64,000 bases of DNA from Rhodococcus sp. Leaf278. Lineage in GTDB: Bacteria; Actinomycetota; Actinomycetes; Mycobacteriales; Mycobacteriaceae. The translations under genes were made by a program, and so were the position numbers. The stretch is taken from the NCBI RefSeq assembly GCF_001426085.1, contig NZ_LMRR01000001.1, positions 1,539 to 65,538 on the forward strand. Direction: 5' to 3'. Every line of letters begins with the position of its first letter. Position 1 is the first letter of the stretch. The notes under the pieces are model-generated. The model did no database searches, was not told where the DNA came from, and was given only the letters and a program-made list of their open reading frames with translations. Of the stretch, positions 26,655-35,912 are shown in pieces.

Positions 26655-27482
26655 TCACATACGAGCGAAGCGAGCCAGCACGAATGCGTACACCCCATAG
26701 AGCGCGATTCCCACCCCGGCGAGGATCAGCAGCACCTGGCCGTAGGGCTGGGCACCCAGTGTCTTGACGGCCCCGTCGATTCCGGTGGCCTTGGACGGAT
26801 CCGACTGCAATACCGCCACGACGACGAGGATTCCGGCCCCGACCAGCGCTGTGCCCTTGGCTGCGTATCCGGCGATGCCGAGCTTGACGACGGCTCCACC
26901 CTGGTGGCCCTCGAGATCGTCGAGGAAATTCTTCGAGACGCCCTTGTAGACGTGGTAGCCGCCCACTCCGATGACAACGAGAGCGACGACGATCAGCACC
27001 AGCTTGCCGCCGCCGGATTCCATCAACCGGGCCGAGTAGCCGGCGTTCTGCTGGCCGCTGGATTTTCCGGAACCGGTCGCAAAACCGTAGGTCGAGAATG
27101 CGAACGCGATGTAGACGACGGCCAGTGCAGCGGCCTTGAGACGATCGAGAGCACTACCCTCGTCGGCGTCGGACTTCTTGCCGACGATCGCCTCGACTAT
27201 GCGCCACAGGGCCAGCGCCACGAAGGCGACGACGGCAACCCACAGTGCGATTTTGCCGCCAGGCTTCTCGGCCAGTTCGGCCAGTGCACCGGATTGGTCG
27301 GCGTTACCGCCCTGGCCGAAGGCCAACCGGATGGCGATGTAGCCGATGAGGATGTGCAGCACTCCGCTGACGAAGTGGCCGGCCCGGGCCGCCTTCTCGA
27401 ATGCACCGTTGTTCTGGACCGAATCGGCCATCGATTTTCCGGATTGCGCATGTCCTGAAGTGGATTTGCCCGACGTATTCAC
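26655..27482 (-). CDS. DUF1206 membrane protein
   Basis: A 275-residue membrane protein made of three repeats of a two-helix unit, as in the DUF1206 family. Each unit holds a pattern like GHFVSGVLHILIGYIAIRLAF, VVYIAFAFSTYGFA and GYAAKGTALVGAGIL. The first 30 residues are polar and Ser/Gly-rich. The function is unknown. The start is GTG 27482 with GGGGAA just upstream. It is transcribed alone. Confidence 0.85.
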   Translation of the reverse strand: MNTSGKSTSGHAQSGKSMADSVQNNGAFEKAARAGHFVSGVLHILIGYIAIRLAFGQGGNADQSGALAELAEKPGGKIALWVAVVAFVALALWRIVEAIVGKKSDADEGSALDRLKAAALAVVYIAFAFSTYGFATGSGKSSGQQNAGYSARLMESGGGKLVLIVVALVVIGVGGYHVYKGVSKNFLDDLEGHQGGAVVKLGIAGYAAKGTALVGAGILVVVAVLQSDPSKATGIDGAVKTLGAQPYGQVLLILAGVGIALYGVYAFVLARFARM

Positions 27483-27662
27483 TAACGTTCCCCGATCAGT
27501 TGATTTGAGGAGATGTTTACCCCGAGAAGGGGCCCGAGAAACTGTGTTTCACCACGAAACGCCGAACGAGATCCCACCGCGGCGTTAACACCGAGCGGAC
27601 ACTGATCGATGTAGCAAGCGGAGTGTCGGGACCAACGAAGAAATTGTTCGGAGTGATCCACC

Positions 27663-27818
27663 GTGAAATTACAATCGATAATGCGTCGTACCAGCAGTGA
27701 TCTACCCCTGTTGAAGACCGCCAGGATGAGCGGGAGCCCGCGCACCTGGCCGGCCGAGAAGCTCGAACGACTCCTCACCCCCCACGAACTCGATCTGATC
27801 AGACGCGGCCGAGTCTGA
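27663..27818 (+). CDS. Possible 51-residue basic peptide
   Basis: An open frame of 51 residues, starting at GTG 27663 with GGAG nine bases upstream. It is basic and ends TPHELDLIRRGRV. Nothing in it points to a family. It lies in the 424-base gap between the DUF1206 gene and the REC-TrxR fusion, on the same strand as the latter, and the rest of that gap shows no gene. It could be an unannotated small protein or chance. Confidence 0.35.
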   Translation: MKLQSIMRRTSSDLPLLKTARMSGSPRTWPAEKLERLLTPHELDLIRRGRV

Positions 27819-27906
27819 CCCCGCTGTTTCCAGGCCCGCTTGCCTCCCATTCGGGGCGAGCCGGTGGCATGCTCATGACGTTGGTGAGCACCACTTCTGG
27901 AGGGTC

Positions 27907-29562
27907 ATGAAACCGGTCATTCTCAGTGTCGACGACGATCCCGGAGTATCGAGATCGGTTGCCCGCGACCTGCGCCGCCGCTACGGCGAGCAGTACCGCA
28001 TCGTTCGCGCCGAATCCGGTGCCGGCGCACTCGACGCACTCAAGGAACTCACGCTGCGCGGCACTCCGGTCGCCATTCTGTTGGCGGATTACCGCATGCC
28101 CTTGATGAGCGGCATGGAATTCCTCGAACAAGCGATGGACCTGTTCCCGACGGCCCGCCGCATTCTTCTCACTGCCTACGCGGACACCGATGCCGCCATC
28201 GACGCGATCAACGTCATCGATCTCGACTACTACCTGCTCAAGCCGTGGGATCCGCCCGAGGAAAAGCTCTACCCCGTGCTCGACGCTCAACTCGAAGCCT
28301 GGTGCGCCTACGACCACCGAGCCGTCGAGGACACCAAGATCGTCGGCCATCGCTGGTCTGCTCGGTCGTCGGAGATTCGCGAGTTTCTCGCCCGAAATCA
28401 GCTGCCCTACCGCTGGTACATGTCCGACGAGTCCGAGGGCGCTCGACTGTTGGCTGCGGCAGGCGTGGCGGACGACCGTCTGCCGGTGGTCATCACCACC
28501 GAGGGTGATGCGCTGATCGAACCGTCCGATGCCGAGCTGGGCAACCGGCTCGGCCTGACCGTGTCGCCGTCCGAGGAGTTCTACGATCTCGTCGTGATCG
28601 GCGGTGGCCCTGCTGGACTTGGAGCGGCACTGTACGGCGCGTCCGAAGGATTGCGAACGACGCTGATCGAGCGGACCGCGACCGGTGGTCAGGCCGGTCA
28701 GAGCTCTCGCATCGAGAATTATCTGGGATTTCCCGACGGGGTTTCGGGCGCTCAGTTGGCCGAACGAGCCCGGCGGCAGGCGCTGAAGTTCGGTGCCGAG
28801 GTGGTCACCACGCAGGACGTCGTGGCCTTGGAGACCAACGGCGCTGCGCGGACCGTGCGATTCGCCGACGGCCGCAGCATCAGTGCGCAGACGATCATTC
28901 TGTCCACCGGCGTCGCCTATCGCAGGCTGGACGCACCCGGAATAGACGACTTCACCGGTAGGGGCGTGTTCTACGGCTCGGCGATGACCGAGGCTGCACG
29001 CTGCGCCGAGCAGGACGTCTACATCGTCGGCGGCGCGAACTCGGCCGGTCAGGCTGCGGTGTACCTCTCGCGCGGGGCCAGGTCGGTCACCATTCTGATC
29101 CGGGCAACCTCGCTCGAAGCGTCGATGTCGTACTACCTGATCAAGCAGATCGAAGACAATCCGAAGATCAGCGTTCGACCCTGCACCGAGGTCGCGGGAG
29201 TTGCCGGCGACGGTCACCTCCAGTCGATCACGCTGCGCAACCGGGCCACCGACGAGACGTTGACCGTCGACGCGCAGTACCTGTTCCTGTTCATCGGGGC
29301 TGCCCCGCGCACCGAGTGGCTCGACGGAGTACTCGTTCGGGACGACCATGGATTCGTTGTCACCGGGCCGGACCTCGTCGTGGACGGACGCGGACCTGCC
29401 GGGTGGACGCGGGATCGTCTGCCGCACCATCTCGAGACGAGTGTGCCCGGGGTGTTCGCGGCAGGCGACGTTCGATCCGACTCGGCCAAACGCGTCGCGT
29501 CGGCAGTGGGAGAAGGAGCGATGGCCGTGATGCTGGTGCACAGATATCTGGCGAACCCATGA
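27907..29562 (+). CDS. Response-regulator/thioredoxin-reductase-like flavoprotein fusion
   Basis: A 551-residue protein with three parts. Residues 1-125 are a receiver domain: acidic pocket DDD at 9-11, phosphoacceptor Asp in LADYRMP, conserved Thr in LLTAY and Lys in LLKPW. Residues 140-215 look like a glutaredoxin-fold module without its cysteines (IREFLARNQLPYRW ... LPVVITTEGD). Residues 220-551 are a thioredoxin-reductase-like FAD/NAD(P)H domain: VVIGGGPAGLGAAL, TGGQAGQSSRIENYLGFP, VGGANSAGQAA and a final FAAGDVR. The redox CxxC of true thioredoxin reductase is missing; only one Cys remains (AARCAEQD). The ATG overlaps no upstream gene; the kinase gene follows with a 4-base overlap. Confidence 0.9.
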   Translation: MKPVILSVDDDPGVSRSVARDLRRRYGEQYRIVRAESGAGALDALKELTLRGTPVAILLADYRMPLMSGMEFLEQAMDLFPTARRILLTAYADTDAAIDAINVIDLDYYLLKPWDPPEEKLYPVLDAQLEAWCAYDHRAVEDTKIVGHRWSARSSEIREFLARNQLPYRWYMSDESEGARLLAAAGVADDRLPVVITTEGDALIEPSDAELGNRLGLTVSPSEEFYDLVVIGGGPAGLGAALYGASEGLRTTLIERTATGGQAGQSSRIENYLGFPDGVSGAQLAERARRQALKFGAEVVTTQDVVALETNGAARTVRFADGRSISAQTIILSTGVAYRRLDAPGIDDFTGRGVFYGSAMTEAARCAEQDVYIVGGANSAGQAAVYLSRGARSVTILIRATSLEASMSYYLIKQIEDNPKISVRPCTEVAGVAGDGHLQSITLRNRATDETLTVDAQYLFLFIGAAPRTEWLDGVLVRDDHGFVVTGPDLVVDGRGPAGWTRDRLPHHLETSVPGVFAAGDVRSDSAKRVASAVGEGAMAVMLVHRYLANP

Positions 29563-30992
29563 GCACGCCCGCGTGTGATCCGGAGGAGCTGCGGACACTT
29601 TTTCTGTTCGAGCATCTCACCGACTCTCAGTTGGCGGAGCTGTGTCGGGACGGGCGCATCGAGACCATCGAACCGGGGCCGGTGTACGCCGAGGGCGACC
29701 CGGCAACGTGCTTCTACGTCTTGATGGACGGTGCCGTGGTGCTGTCGAAACTCTCGGGCGGCGAGGATCTGGTGATCAACAGAACCTCGCAACGCGGGGT
29801 TTATGCCGGTGCGTGGCAGGCGTATCTGGGTGATCGGGTGCCGCAGACGTATCAGGGTTCGATGCGGGTGAGTGAGCCCTCGCGCTTCTTCGTGCTCGAC
29901 GCAGACTGTTTCGCGTCCATAGTGCGGGAATGGTTCCCGATGGCTCTGCATCTGCTCGAAGGATTGTTCTTCGGAAATCAGAACACCAAGCAAGTGGTGG
30001 AACAGCGAGAGCGCTTGCTGGCGTTGGGTTCTCTGTCGGCCGGGTTGACGCACGAGCTCAACAACCCCGCGGCGGCTGCGGTGCGGGCGACGTCGGCCCT
30101 GCGGAATCGGGTGGGGCACATGCGGCAGAAACTGGCGATGATCGCCGGCGGCACCCTCGACCGTGCGAGCCTGGCGCGTCTGGTCGAACTGCAGAACGAG
30201 GCCGTGGAGTTGGTGGCCAAAGCGCCCAAGTTGACGGCCATGGAGGCGTCGGACCGCGAGGACGAACTCGGAGAATGGTTCGAGGACAAAGATATTCGGG
30301 ACGGATGGGATCTGGCCCCCACGTTCGTCTCCGCGGGACTCGATGTGCCGTGGCTCGATCGGGTATCGGCGACCGTCGACGATCCGGCCATGCTCGAGGG
30401 CGCGATCAGGTGGCTCAACTACACGGTCGAAACAGAGCTGCTGATGAACGAGATTGCGGATTCGACCACGAGAATCACCACGCTCGTCGGTGCCGCGAAG
30501 CAGTACTCACAGATGGACCGTGCGCCGTACCAGACCGTGGATGTGCGGGAACTGCTCGACAGCACACTGATCATGTTGGGCCGCAAGATCGGCGACGACA
30601 TCGCGGTGGTCAAAGAATACGATCCTGCGGTGCCGCCCATCCCTGCCTACGCTGCCGAACTCAATCAGGTGTGGACGAACCTGATCGACAATGCCGTGCA
30701 GGCGATGGATGGCTCGGGGGTTTTGACGGTGCGTACGTCGTTGGACGAGGATCAGGTGCAGATCGAGATCTGCGACACCGGACCCGGTGTGCCGCAGGAC
30801 ATTCGGTCCCGCATCTTCGAGCCGTTCTTCACCACCAAGGCCGTCGGCGAGGGTACGGGTCTCGGTCTCGACATCTCGTGGCGCATCGTGGTGAAGAAGC
30901 ATCAGGGTGATCTGCAAGTGGTGTCCGAACCCGGAAACACGCGCTTCATCGTGAGACTGCCCATCCAACCCGCTGTCCAGGAGGCATCATGA
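29559..30992 (+). CDS. Histidine kinase with N-terminal cNMP-binding-like domain
   Basis: A 477-residue soluble sensor kinase. Residues 5-135 form a cyclic-nucleotide-binding-like domain (IEPGPVYAEGDPATCFYVLMDGAVVLSK). The H-box SLSAGLTHELNNPAAAAV has the phosphoacceptor His165. The ATPase domain has an N-box VWTNLIDNAVQAM and G-boxes DTGPGVP and GEGTGLGLDI. No membrane span exists, so the signal is cytoplasmic. It overlaps the receiver/TrxR fusion gene by four bases and is its obvious phosphate donor. It is also overlapped by the zinc-finger gene downstream. Confidence 0.92.
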   Translation: MSTPACDPEELRTLFLFEHLTDSQLAELCRDGRIETIEPGPVYAEGDPATCFYVLMDGAVVLSKLSGGEDLVINRTSQRGVYAGAWQAYLGDRVPQTYQGSMRVSEPSRFFVLDADCFASIVREWFPMALHLLEGLFFGNQNTKQVVEQRERLLALGSLSAGLTHELNNPAAAAVRATSALRNRVGHMRQKLAMIAGGTLDRASLARLVELQNEAVELVAKAPKLTAMEASDREDELGEWFEDKDIRDGWDLAPTFVSAGLDVPWLDRVSATVDDPAMLEGAIRWLNYTVETELLMNEIADSTTRITTLVGAAKQYSQMDRAPYQTVDVRELLDSTLIMLGRKIGDDIAVVKEYDPAVPPIPAYAAELNQVWTNLIDNAVQAMDGSGVLTVRTSLDEDQVQIEICDTGPGVPQDIRSRIFEPFFTTKAVGEGTGLGLDISWRIVVKKHQGDLQVVSEPGNTRFIVRLPIQPAVQEAS

Positions 30993-31333
30993 CCATCGAA
31001 GGTATCGACCCTGCCGTTCCGCCGTCGGGGCCCGGCTGTGTCGAGTGCACGCAGACGGAGGGCTGGTGGGTACACCTGCGTCGGTGTGCGCAGTGCGGTC
31101 ATATCGGTTGCTGTGATTCCTCGCCCTCGCAGCACGCCAGCAAGCATGCCGAGTCCACCCGGCATCAATTCGTGCGGAGCTTCGAACCCGGTGAAGAATG
31201 GTTCTACAACTACGCGGACGAGCAGATGTACGACGGCCCCGAACTTGCACCGCCGCAGCATCATCCAGTTGACCAGACGGTTCCCGGACCGCGCGAACGG
31301 GTGCCGTCGAACTGGCAGAGTCTGATCAATTGA
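30989..31333 (+). CDS. UBP-type zinc-finger protein
   Basis: A 114-residue protein with a UBP-type (ubiquitin-protease-associated) zinc finger. Candidate ligands are Cys17, Cys20, Cys33, Cys36, Cys41 or Cys42, His49, His53 and His59, and the pattern C-x2-C-GWWVHLRRC-x2-C-GHIGCC is typical. In eukaryotes such fingers bind the free Gly-Gly tail of ubiquitin; here the partner is unknown. It overlaps the kinase gene by four bases and the next gene by four, so it belongs to the signalling operon rather than standing alone. Confidence 0.9.
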   Translation: MTIEGIDPAVPPSGPGCVECTQTEGWWVHLRRCAQCGHIGCCDSSPSQHASKHAESTRHQFVRSFEPGEEWFYNYADEQMYDGPELAPPQHHPVDQTVPGPRERVPSNWQSLIN

Positions 31334-31749
31334 ACGAGAATCTCACCCGTCCCAGCGAGGTACCCGCCGCGGAATTCCTTGCTGCGGTGGAGCATCCTGT
31401 ACGGCGGGCCGACGGTCTCGCGCTCGCTGAGATGATGAGCCGCACGACCGGGCAACCGGCAGTGATGTGGGGACCGACGATGGTGGGTTTCGGGAGCTAT
31501 CGGTACAGGACGAAAAGCGGCCGTCGGGGAGAGTATTTCGTCGTCGGTTTTTCGCCGCGAAAGTCGAGCCTGTCGCTGTACGGCATGACCTACGCTCCGG
31601 AATCCGACGCGTTGCTCGAACAGCTGGGAAAGCACAAGCGAGGAGCAGGTTGCCTGTACGTGAACAGGCTTGCCGATGTGGACATAGAAATTCTCGAGCA
31701 ACTGGTCGCGTACAACTACCCGTACATTCTCGCTAGCCTCTCGTCATGA
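31330..31749 (+). CDS. DUF1801-like protein
   Basis: A 139-residue protein of the DUF1801 fold: ALAEMMSRTTGQPAVMWGPTMVGFG near the N-terminus, followed by FSPRKSSLSLYG and a final CLYVNRLADVDIEILEQLV. Domain members are similar to frataxin-like proteins and have no established activity. Its TTG start overlaps the zinc-finger gene by four bases and its end overlaps the GOLPH3-like gene by four, so it is in the same operon. Confidence 0.82.
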   Translation: MNENLTRPSEVPAAEFLAAVEHPVRRADGLALAEMMSRTTGQPAVMWGPTMVGFGSYRYRTKSGRRGEYFVVGFSPRKSSLSLYGMTYAPESDALLEQLGKHKRGAGCLYVNRLADVDIEILEQLVAYNYPYILASLSS

Positions 31750-32423
31750 CCTTGATTGCGGAGGATTTGCTGCTGTTGTTGCTCGACGACGACACGGGCA
31801 AGCCGTTGGCCGACAGCACGAAGTTGCCGCGGGTGCTGGCCGGTGCGTTGGTCGTCGAGCTCGCACTGAGTGGATCGCTGCGCATCACCGGTCCCGACGA
31901 ACAGGTCAAGAAGGATCACGTGGTCGTCTCGGGGGAGCCACCCGAAGACGAACTGCTGCGCCGTGTGTTCGATCTCATGGCAACGGCGTCGCGGCCGATG
32001 AAGCCGCAGAAAGTGATCGAGAAGTCGCAGAAGAATCTGGTCCAGGAACTGGCCGCCCGGCTGGCGTTTCGGGGTTTCGTCACGGAGAAGAAAGACAAGG
32101 TGCTGGGGTTGTTTCCCACTACGACCTGGCCGGCGAGAGACACCTCACGCGAGAAGGTGCTGCGAGATGCGCTCCGGAGCGCGCTCGTCGACGGCACGAC
32201 GCCCACGCCGCATTCGGCTGCCCTGATCTCTCTCGTTTCGGCCGTCGATCTCACGCACAAGGTCATTGCAGATGCCGACAAAAAACTGGTGAAGACGCGA
32301 GCCAAGGAGATAGCCGAGGGCGAATGGGCAGGAGAGGCAGTGCGCAAGGCGGTCTCCGACGTGAACACCGCGGTGATGGCTGCGGTCATGGTGCCCGTCA
32401 TCGTTTCGACCACGAGCAGCTGA
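31746..32423 (+). CDS. GOLPH3/Vps74-like (GPP34) protein
   Basis: A 225-residue helical protein of the Golgi phosphoprotein 3 family, frequent in actinobacteria. Its N-terminus MTLIAEDLLLLLLDDDTGK and the following LPRVLAGALVVELALSG match. In yeast and animals the family binds phosphatidylinositol 4-phosphate at the Golgi; bacterial members have no known ligand. The ATG overlaps the DUF1801-like gene by four bases. It is the last gene of the five-gene operon starting at 27907. Confidence 0.88.
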   Translation: MTLIAEDLLLLLLDDDTGKPLADSTKLPRVLAGALVVELALSGSLRITGPDEQVKKDHVVVSGEPPEDELLRRVFDLMATASRPMKPQKVIEKSQKNLVQELAARLAFRGFVTEKKDKVLGLFPTTTWPARDTSREKVLRDALRSALVDGTTPTPHSAALISLVSAVDLTHKVIADADKKLVKTRAKEIAEGEWAGEAVRKAVSDVNTAVMAAVMVPVIVSTTSS

Positions 32424-32429
32424 GGCGAC

Positions 32430-33032
32430 ATGAGAAGCATCGCGATTCTGTTGTTCGACGACGTGGAGGTGCTCGACGCCTGTGGGCCGTTCGAGGTGTT
32501 CTCGGTGGCCAATCGGGTGGCCGAACGTGCCGGTAGCGCAGCGCCTTTCGAGGTGACGCTCGTCGGGCTCGACGACGGAGCGGTACGCGCGCGAGGTGGC
32601 ATGAGGATCGGCGTCGACACCACGATCGACGATCCGCGGACCTACGACGTCGTCGTAATTCCCGGCGGCGTCGTGGACGCGGTCGAAGCCGAGGGCCGAG
32701 TTCTGGAGTGGCTGCGGCGAATTCGACCCACAGCAGAAGTTGTCGCGTCGGTGTGCACCGGTGCGTTTGTGCTCGCCGCAGCGGGACTGCTCGACGCGAG
32801 GCCGGTCACGACGCACTGGGAGGATCTGGAGCTGCTGCGCGATCGGTGGCCTGCGCTCGTGGTGCACGAGGGCGTTCGGTACATCGACCACGGCGATCTG
32901 GCGACGTCGGCCGGAATCAGTGCCGGCCTCGATCTCGCGCTGCATCTGGTCGCGCGGTGGGCGGGAGCCGATCACGCCCTCGCCACCGCGGGCCAGATGG
33001 ACTACGACTGGTCAGGCGCTGAGCACCCGTAG
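32430..33032 (+). CDS. DJ-1/PfpI-family protein
   Basis: A 200-residue single-domain member of the DJ-1/PfpI superfamily, AraC-type amidotransferase branch. The conserved elbow Cys is Cys109 in ASVCTGAF, with LLFDDVEVLDACGPFEVF at the N-terminus and VTTHWEDLELL after the elbow. Such proteins are often hydratases or stress proteins, but the reaction cannot be predicted. It begins six bases after the GOLPH3-like gene and may be co-transcribed with it. Its last 21 bases overlap the end of the DoxX gene on the other strand. Confidence 0.86.
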   Translation: MRSIAILLFDDVEVLDACGPFEVFSVANRVAERAGSAAPFEVTLVGLDDGAVRARGGMRIGVDTTIDDPRTYDVVVIPGGVVDAVEAEGRVLEWLRRIRPTAEVVASVCTGAFVLAAAGLLDARPVTTHWEDLELLRDRWPALVVHEGVRYIDHGDLATSAGISAGLDLALHLVARWAGADHALATAGQMDYDWSGAEHP

Positions 33033-33374
33033 GACAAGCGCGACAACGGCGAACACGGCGAGTCCGGCGGCTGGGGCGAACTCCTTGTCCTTGGCGCGAA
33101 GGTGCGCGGCAACCGCACCGACGAAGTAGAGGACGACGCCGACGGCAGCTGCTACGCCGATCGGCCAGACCACCAGGCCGACCAGGAGGCCGATGGCACC
33201 GAGTATCTCCGCGTAGGCCAACCACGGAATCTTGTCGGCGGGGACGCCCACCTGCTCGAGCATCGGGATGACGGAGGGATTTTTCGTCAGTTTGCCGATC
33301 GCCGAGAACGTGAGTGCAACGGCGAGCAGTACCGAGACGACGAGGGTTGCGATGAACATGATCCCTGCTTTCAT
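33012..33374 (-). CDS. DoxX-family membrane protein
   Basis: A 120-residue DoxX-like protein with four membrane helices. LTFSAIGKLTKNPSVIPMLEQVGVP is the typical first loop, and WLAYAEILGAIGLLVGLV the second helix. Members are often linked to redox or oxidative stress. ATG 33374 is used; ATG 33359 is a shorter alternative with GCAGGG close upstream. It is divergent from an HxlR regulator gene, with a palindrome between them. Confidence 0.82.
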   Translation of the reverse strand: MKAGIMFIATLVVSVLLAVALTFSAIGKLTKNPSVIPMLEQVGVPADKIPWLAYAEILGAIGLLVGLVVWPIGVAAAVGVVLYFVGAVAAHLRAKDKEFAPAAGLAVFAVVALVLRVLSA

Positions 33375-33381
33375 TTCTGAG

Positions 33382-33404
33382 GCTACTAGTAAATGAGAAG
33401 TAGC
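33382..33404. promoter_or_regulatory. Inverted repeat, candidate HxlR operator
   Basis: GCTACT and AGTAGC form perfect six-base arms separated by 11 bases, and a TACTAGTA palindrome overlaps the left arm. It lies between the divergent DoxX and HxlR genes, eight bases upstream of the DoxX start. HxlR-family regulators commonly bind such sites next to their own gene. Confidence 0.5.
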
Positions 33405-33438
33405 AAGGCGGACTGTAGCACCTCGGTAGGGTGGAGGC

Positions 33439-33768
33439 ATGGTCACGAACGAGCAGCCACATGAACCGCGTGCATGTGACGGAGCACTGACCAAAGCCTT
33501 CGGATTCCTCGGCAAGCGATGGAACGGCGTTCTGCTGGCGACGCTGATGAACGGGCCGATGGGATTCTCCGACCTGCGCCGCGCCGTCGGCGGCATCAGT
33601 GACTCGGTGCTGTCGGAGCGTCTCGGAGAACTCGGCAAAGCAGGACTGGTGGCGCGCGCCGTCACCGACGGGCCCCCCATCTCGGTGGAGTACAGCCTGA
33701 CGACGTCGGGTGAGGCACTGCTGCCGTCACTCGAGGCGCTCACCGATTGGGCTTCGAAAAACCTCTGA
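33439..33768 (+). CDS. HxlR-family transcriptional regulator
   Basis: A 109-residue winged-helix protein of the HxlR/MarR-like group. The signature Cys is at residue 13 (ACDGALTKAFGFLGKRW), followed by LLATLMNGPMGFSDLRRAV, and the recognition helix in ISDSVLSERLGELGKAGLV. It may sense redox or a small carbonyl compound through the Cys. It is divergent from the DoxX gene, which is its likely target, with the palindrome at 33382-33404 as a candidate operator. A hairpin follows its stop codon. Confidence 0.88.
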   Translation: MVTNEQPHEPRACDGALTKAFGFLGKRWNGVLLATLMNGPMGFSDLRRAVGGISDSVLSERLGELGKAGLVARAVTDGPPISVEYSLTTSGEALLPSLEALTDWASKNL

Positions 33769-33798
33769 CCCCCGCAACGGTGTTGCGAGGGCCAGAGC
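33763..33798. terminator. Long hairpin between HxlR and BCCT genes
   Basis: CCCCGCAAC pairs with GTTGCGAGGG across a GGT loop, extended by outer arms CTCTG and CAGAG. It lies between the convergent HxlR and BCCT genes and could stop transcription from both sides. There is no long T-tract. Confidence 0.45.
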
Positions 33799-33810
33799 TG
33801 GATTGATCTT

Positions 33811-35676
<1,866 letters not shown>

Positions 35677-35912
35677 TTACTTGACTTCCTTACAGCTCGA
35701 GTCGCGGCCGACCACTATCGGTTTGCCGTTCTTTTTCTCTTGTTTTGGTCAAGTACCGGTAATCACCTTAAACGAGAATGCCCTGGTGACGAAACTGCCG
35801 AGTCGCCGCGAACACCCGAACGGACTACAGTTCTGTCGATGTTGCGAGCTCGCGCTGCCGTCCATCTGGGAAGTCGATGTGCTGCGAGCAGGCTTATTGC
35901 ACAGGCGATTCC

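Noticed and set aside
27799..29598. 599-codon minus-strand frame opposite the REC-TrxR fusion
   Set aside because: The plus strand encodes a full multi-domain protein; the minus frame has no recognisable domain.
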